Below, in pieces: positions 59,590-64,000 of a stretch of DNA of 64,000 nt. The notes beneath the pieces are model-generated. The model was not told the DNA's origin. It made no database searches and saw only the letters and a program-made list of their open reading frames with translations. Position 1 is the first letter of the stretch; each line of letters begins with the position of its first letter. The stretch is from Ciborinia camelliae. Taxonomy: Eukaryota; Ascomycota; Leotiomycetes; Helotiales; Sclerotiniaceae. The position numbers and the translations under genes are program-made. The stretch lies in the NCBI GenBank assembly GCA_025890175.1, contig JANPYM010000021.1, forward strand, positions 8,274 to 72,273, given 5' to 3'.

Positions 59590-60149
59590 AATGCCAATTT
59601 ACCAATGAAAAAACATTCGCATTCCTCCTCCCTTCTGATTGCATCTCGCCATCATATTCCTATCATCGTATTCCCACCCCCATATATAAACACACCACCT
59701 CGCGATTCTCCCTCCCTCAAACCAACAAACCTAGTTCCTTACTAGTAAACCTACCTAGTTAGGAGTGACTAGGACTCTGCAACAGTCATTATAGTTTACA
59801 TAAGCGTCAGACATTTAAATACAATAGTTCGTTAAAATAATACTTGATGGTGATTATATCTTCAGAACACCTCAAGTAACCTTGGAAGCTTCACGCAACA
59901 CTTTCACAATCAGCACGCACGCATGTCAAAATCAAAATTAAGAAAGAACAATCTAAAATTATTCATCTATTTACTTTGATGAGATGTACTATTGCATGCA
60001 GAAGCAACTTCCTAAAAAGCCAGTTCCGCTCAGCCTCATGAATTCAGTACAGACGAAAGCCCAGACTACGCCATCGGTGACTCATGAAGATGAACTGCAA
60101 ATAGAATCTCTTTGTTTTCCGCTATATCTTATCCATATCACCCGAATAA
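57970..60149. other. Convergent spacer
   Basis: About 2.2 kb between two 3' ends. Contains a TCACGTGA palindrome near 58912-58919, an (AT)n run at 59559-59586 and a CT-rich, repeat-rich part. Short open frames are not protein-like. No gene supported. Confidence 0.6.
59559..59586. repeat. (AT)n microsatellite
   Basis: About fourteen AT units. Confidence 0.9.
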
Positions 60150-63100
60150 TCATTCATGATCAGTGAAGACGAAAGCCCTCCCCAACATATGTGTGACCTT
60201 TAAATGCCGGATATGAAAGTAAAAACTCTCATAATCACCATGCTTGTTTGCATCTAGGTATTTGTCATGATTAACTGCTGAGATAAAAGTCTCTTCGAAT
60301 CGCAATCGTTGATGTCCGCGCTGTGTAAATGTAGAAAACACTAATTTTTCCTCCGATGTATTGAAATCCTCCCAACCTGAAACGAAATAAGTTGTAATCG
60401 AGTCTGAAACCCATGTGCTGTGACTGTGAAGCTCTTGTAATAATTGAAATGAGAAATCCTGTGCAATATGGCTTATCATGAAGTTATTGGATGGTATCTC
60501 CAACAATCAATATGCTGTTTGAGATATCCAATTTCGCAGCATGCGATCTCTAGTTCGAATACTCAATCTCAAACTGACTCAAAAGATATTCAACTTCAGG
60601 CCATTCGGATTGAAAATCAAAAAATTCAGATTGATTTCTCTGCATCTCTGCGTGAAAACCAAACTCGAGGTTGAACTGGTACTGGAACTCATAGAGCACA
60701 GTGGTTCGATCTTCTGTATGGGGGAAACAACCAAAGGAGTCATCATCGGAGAGATAGTTTTTGACAAGGCGAAACAAGAATTCCTTGATTTCGTTTCTGC
60801 AGTGTAATGAGAAACAGGCTCTAAGGCACCGATCGACAATTTGCAACATAAGGTCGTCAGGGCGGAATTTTATAGTGCAGATGACTGTGCTGTCCGGGTT
60901 CGTGCGACGTCCGTTACTACTCAAAGAAGACTTGAAGATGAAATAGCTACCCGTCATAGTAGCTTCAATTTTCCCTTGCCATCGGTCGGTGTGCACAAGG
61001 TTGTTCTGCCGAGCCCATGCTGCAAGAAGCTGTGGAAATTTTCCGCTGTGACAGAACATAGAAAAAACCTTTTGACGATATTTATACGTCGACTTTTCAA
61101 CTGTGGGGTCACCTGAAGGAAGGGTAGCGAGCGGACCGACATAACGTATCTGATACGCATTGTGCATAGGCATTCCAGAGACTTGCACGCCCTCCTGGCA
61201 GACATCTGCATGGTATAAGCTTCCCGCTAGAAGACATGCAATTGAGCAATATCTAATGCTACTGCTGGGGCCACAGCCGTGACAAAGCACCATCGGATTC
61301 TCTGTACTTGCGTAATAGGACTTAGCACAATAAGTGCAATCGAAAAGGATCAGGGCTGAACTTGGTTCCGCATGGCCTGCGTGGAGAATGGTACTAGTTG
61401 ACAATTGTTGTTGGTTCCAACCATTAGAAAATTGAGACAGACTTTGTTGTTCGACGTCATAGCTCGCCACGCTTGCTTGTTGAGTGGTTGTTTGTGCTTC
61501 TACAGAGCTGGGTGCCGTAAATTCCAAAATGAAGGAGTCCAAACCCATGAGATGATGGTGGAAGCTTCGGGGTTGGGGGCCATGAATAGTCATAGTAGAG
61601 CTAACAACTGAACGGGAGCCACTGTCAGAAACTGTAGGTGCACTGTTAACAATAACATCCACATATGAACTGTCAGAAATAGGTGAGTTTGTGCCTGAAG
61701 AAGTATTGCTACCAATATTGTCTGAAGATATAATATCAACGGCAGATGATATATCAACTGCAATAGCGTTATCAATGACAGAGTTCATGGATATATGATC
61801 AGCAGCAGGCGAGTCATTTACTGCGATGGCATTTTGATTGATAAGATCCATAGATGACATCTTAGCAACAGACTGAGGTCTCCCAATAACTGTAGCAGAA
61901 TCTGGATATTGCTCGCCATCGTCATTGTCATTGTCAATTGTATTGGAAGGGTCGAAGAATCTGGCCTTAGCTGAAAGGCTTCGGATTCCTCTGTCGAAGG
62001 CCCGGCTGGGGTTATTGAGAATATCTCCAAGATATACTGGTGAGTGGTCCTTCATGTTTCTTGCAAGGAAAGGCGGTGACTTCTCTTGGAGACTTGTAGT
62101 AGGACTTCCAGCTTCGTAATTGCTACTAATTGTACTAGCAGAGTTCATCTCCTTGATACTATCATTGATACCTTCTTTTTCCATCATTTCACAAGTCAAT
62201 GTTAGAGTATCGTTAACGTCTGCGGAAGGGCCGTGATCATTAGCGTTAAAGATATCCTCAGCAGCGACTTCCACAGGTAAGATGGACTGTTCTTTCGACG
62301 GTAGGTTAGGCAATATGGTCGCTGCGATTGGAGCTTCAGATTTTGTTGGAACATGGTCAACGTCATCCTCAATACTAGCCGAAAGATCTAGGTCCTTATT
62401 TGATGGAGCCGGTTGTTGTACCATGGTTGAAGGTTCTCCCTTGGTATCTCTAAACTTTCGTGGCATGACTTTTTTCCAAGGAGAGATAATTGCTGGGAAA
62501 TCGTTGAGGCTCTCAATCTCAAACTTCTCCCCGGTCTTTATAGTAGCACCAGCAGCTGTATGACCAGGGTTTTTTGAGGACATCACTCCCTTCTTTTGGC
62601 CAGAGTTCTCACTCGAGGGAAGTTCAGTAGCAACAGAAATGGTTTGCGTACGTGGCTTGGTCTGTTGATCTGGGCCAGAATGTTGGGTAACCCGTGCCCC
62701 CCTTGGTTTAATTGGCTTGGGTTTCACAACCTCCCAGTTTGAGTCTTCGTCGATCACTGGATTCCTAGAATCATCGAAATCGTAGTTTAAAGGGTCAGAC
62801 GCAATGGAAGGGGCGGCTTTGTTGGCAATCTCAGCAGGTTCGCTTCTAATTTCTCCTGCTGCAGATTCGAAGTGGTTTTCTTCATGGTTGGCACCCTTCA
62901 ACGCATTTGTTTTGCCCTTTGCCTTCTTCTTCTTCTTCTTCTTTTTCACAGCGGTCTCATTCCTTAATCCCGGGATGTCTGTAATCGATAGCGGCGAAGT
63001 TGAACGATTTCCACTATTAGGGGTAATGCTTTCAACGATAGTGTGCTCCTTAGAGGATTCGATTGTAGTTTCTCCTGCTGCAGATTCGAGATGTTCTTCC

Positions 63101-64000
63101 TGATGTGAAACTTTTGCGTTTATTTCGTCCTCTGTCTTCTTTTTTGGAGCGGCCTCCTGTGACCCCGAAACTTCTGTACTTGACAGCGGCGACGTTGGAC
63201 GGTTTATATTATCAGAGGTAATGCTTTCAATTATGGTTTGTTCCTCAGCTGGCTCATCCAGCGTTGGAATGGTGCGGATATGTGTGACCGACCAGGTTTC
63301 TGACCCCATGATCGAGTCCAATCCGTTGACATTGAGATTTTGGACGAAATCCTTTAAAGCAATCCTCGCCGCAGCCTTTCCTGCTTCCTCCTTGGTTTTT
63401 TCCAGAATATCGAGTTGCTTGATGTATTGCTTATATTTTGAAGAACGGCGAATATCCGTATCATGAACTCTGGCAACTGTGGAGCTCGACTTTTCCAGCT
63501 TTTTGTTTTTTTCAACTAGAAGAAGAGCATCTTCGATCTCGTTGAGTTCTATGACTTCCCTCATGAACAAATCAAGTTCATCTTGGGGACGTGGGCTATT
63601 CTTGTTCTTACCTCGCCCTAGACTATCTCTCGCATACAGGTTCCTGTAGAGGTAATTTCCATACTTCTCCATATCGATCTCTGTAATGTGGAAAATCGGA
63701 TCTTCAGCCGTGGGTGTCTCTGGCTCCTTCAACTGAGCGTAATGCTTTGGCTCTTTGACCTTTCTGCCCGAGAAAAAGTCATCGGCTAGAGCCCGGAACC
63801 CATATGACTCCGTTTGACTCGTTTGAGCAATAGAATCTGATCATTGTTAGCAGATGTATGATAAATGAAGATTTGGATTCACCTATGTAAACGTTCCAGG
63901 CGGCCGTGGCTCTTCGTTTCTCGTTCGATCGATTGTACCAGGCTGTGTGTCTGCTGACCCGGTATGGAACTTTACAAGGTACACTTACGCCCAGTCTAAC
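60150..64000 (-). CDS. MYND-type zinc-finger protein, 5' partial, frameshifted
   Basis: The gene runs off the right edge. An upstream exon (64000-63883, open to the edge) joins by a 46-bp intron to an exon from 63836 leftwards, over 1090 codons. N-terminal helices (KYGNYLYRNLYARD, ELNEIEDALLLVEKNKKLEK) lead into a long disordered Ser/Glu-rich region with a tandem duplication and a K8 run. Near 61200-61350 is a MYND-like finger: CTYC, then CHGC, then YCSIACLLAGSLYHADVC, whose C-x3-C-x7-H-x3-C end fits MYND exactly; MYND fingers bind proline-rich partner proteins. The frame ends at a TAG at 60550, but the neighbouring frames continue smoothly (LEIACCEIGYLKQHIDCWRY, then FMISHIAQDFSFQLLQELHS) to 60150. 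Two single-base losses near 60552-60556 and 60480-60484 would explain this. Function unknown. Confidence 0.7.
62836..63246 (-). repeat. Tandem duplication inside the MYND protein gene
   Basis: Two diverged copies, about 65 and 72 codons. Copy 1 opens EEQTIIESITSDNINRPTSP and contains EEHLESAAGE; copy 2 opens KEHTIVESITPNSGNRSTSP and contains ENHFESAAGE. The middle of copy 2 carries the lysine run. Confidence 0.8.

Overview
This window looks like a nuclear chromosome segment of a filamentous ascomycete (Pezizomycotina). The protein style suggests Leotiomycetes/Helotiales, close to Botrytis or Sclerotinia, but that placement is inference. Supporting signs are short introns (mostly 46-125 bp) with GT...AG ends and CTAAC/CTGAT-like branch points, genes of 2-9 exons on both strands, and long AT-rich spacers full of microsatellites, above all (ACCT/AGGT)n. 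I see no operons, CRISPR array, recognisable tRNA/rRNA or intact transposon. Exon models below were built by hand from splice signals and reading-frame continuity.

Layout. 1-9.1 kb: a frameshifted secreted DUF3455 protein, a 5.5 kb gene-free stretch and an unrecognised basic-tailed protein. 10-25.8 kb: an HMG-box transcription factor, the AAA+ helicase RVB1, a possible small overlapping gene, a MABP1/WDR62-like WD40 protein, RRG9, an MpaB-type oxygenase and RPB3. 28-44.9 kb: calcipressin, mitochondrial dicarboxylate carrier DIC1 (with a 5-nt microexon), mitochondrial phenylalanyl-tRNA synthetase, a small overlooked protein, acetyl-CoA synthetase and a membrane ADAM metalloprotease. 45.9-64 kb: a PAM2-motif protein with a separated last exon, two unrecognised multi-exon genes, mitochondrial GrpE (MGE1), and a MYND-finger protein that runs off the right edge and carries two apparent frameshifts.

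The genes do not form one pathway; they are mostly housekeeping. Four (RRG9, DIC1, the Phe-tRNA synthetase, MGE1) serve mitochondria, and DIC1 and the synthetase share a divergent promoter. RPB3, RVB1 and the HMG protein act in transcription or chromatin; ACS and DIC1 are classical parts of acetate use. I found no convincing novel multi-gene system. The most useful observations are gene-structure ones: tiny exons, retained-intron alternatives, hidden small exons, three single-base losses that each fit a shortened homopolymer, and internal protein duplications.
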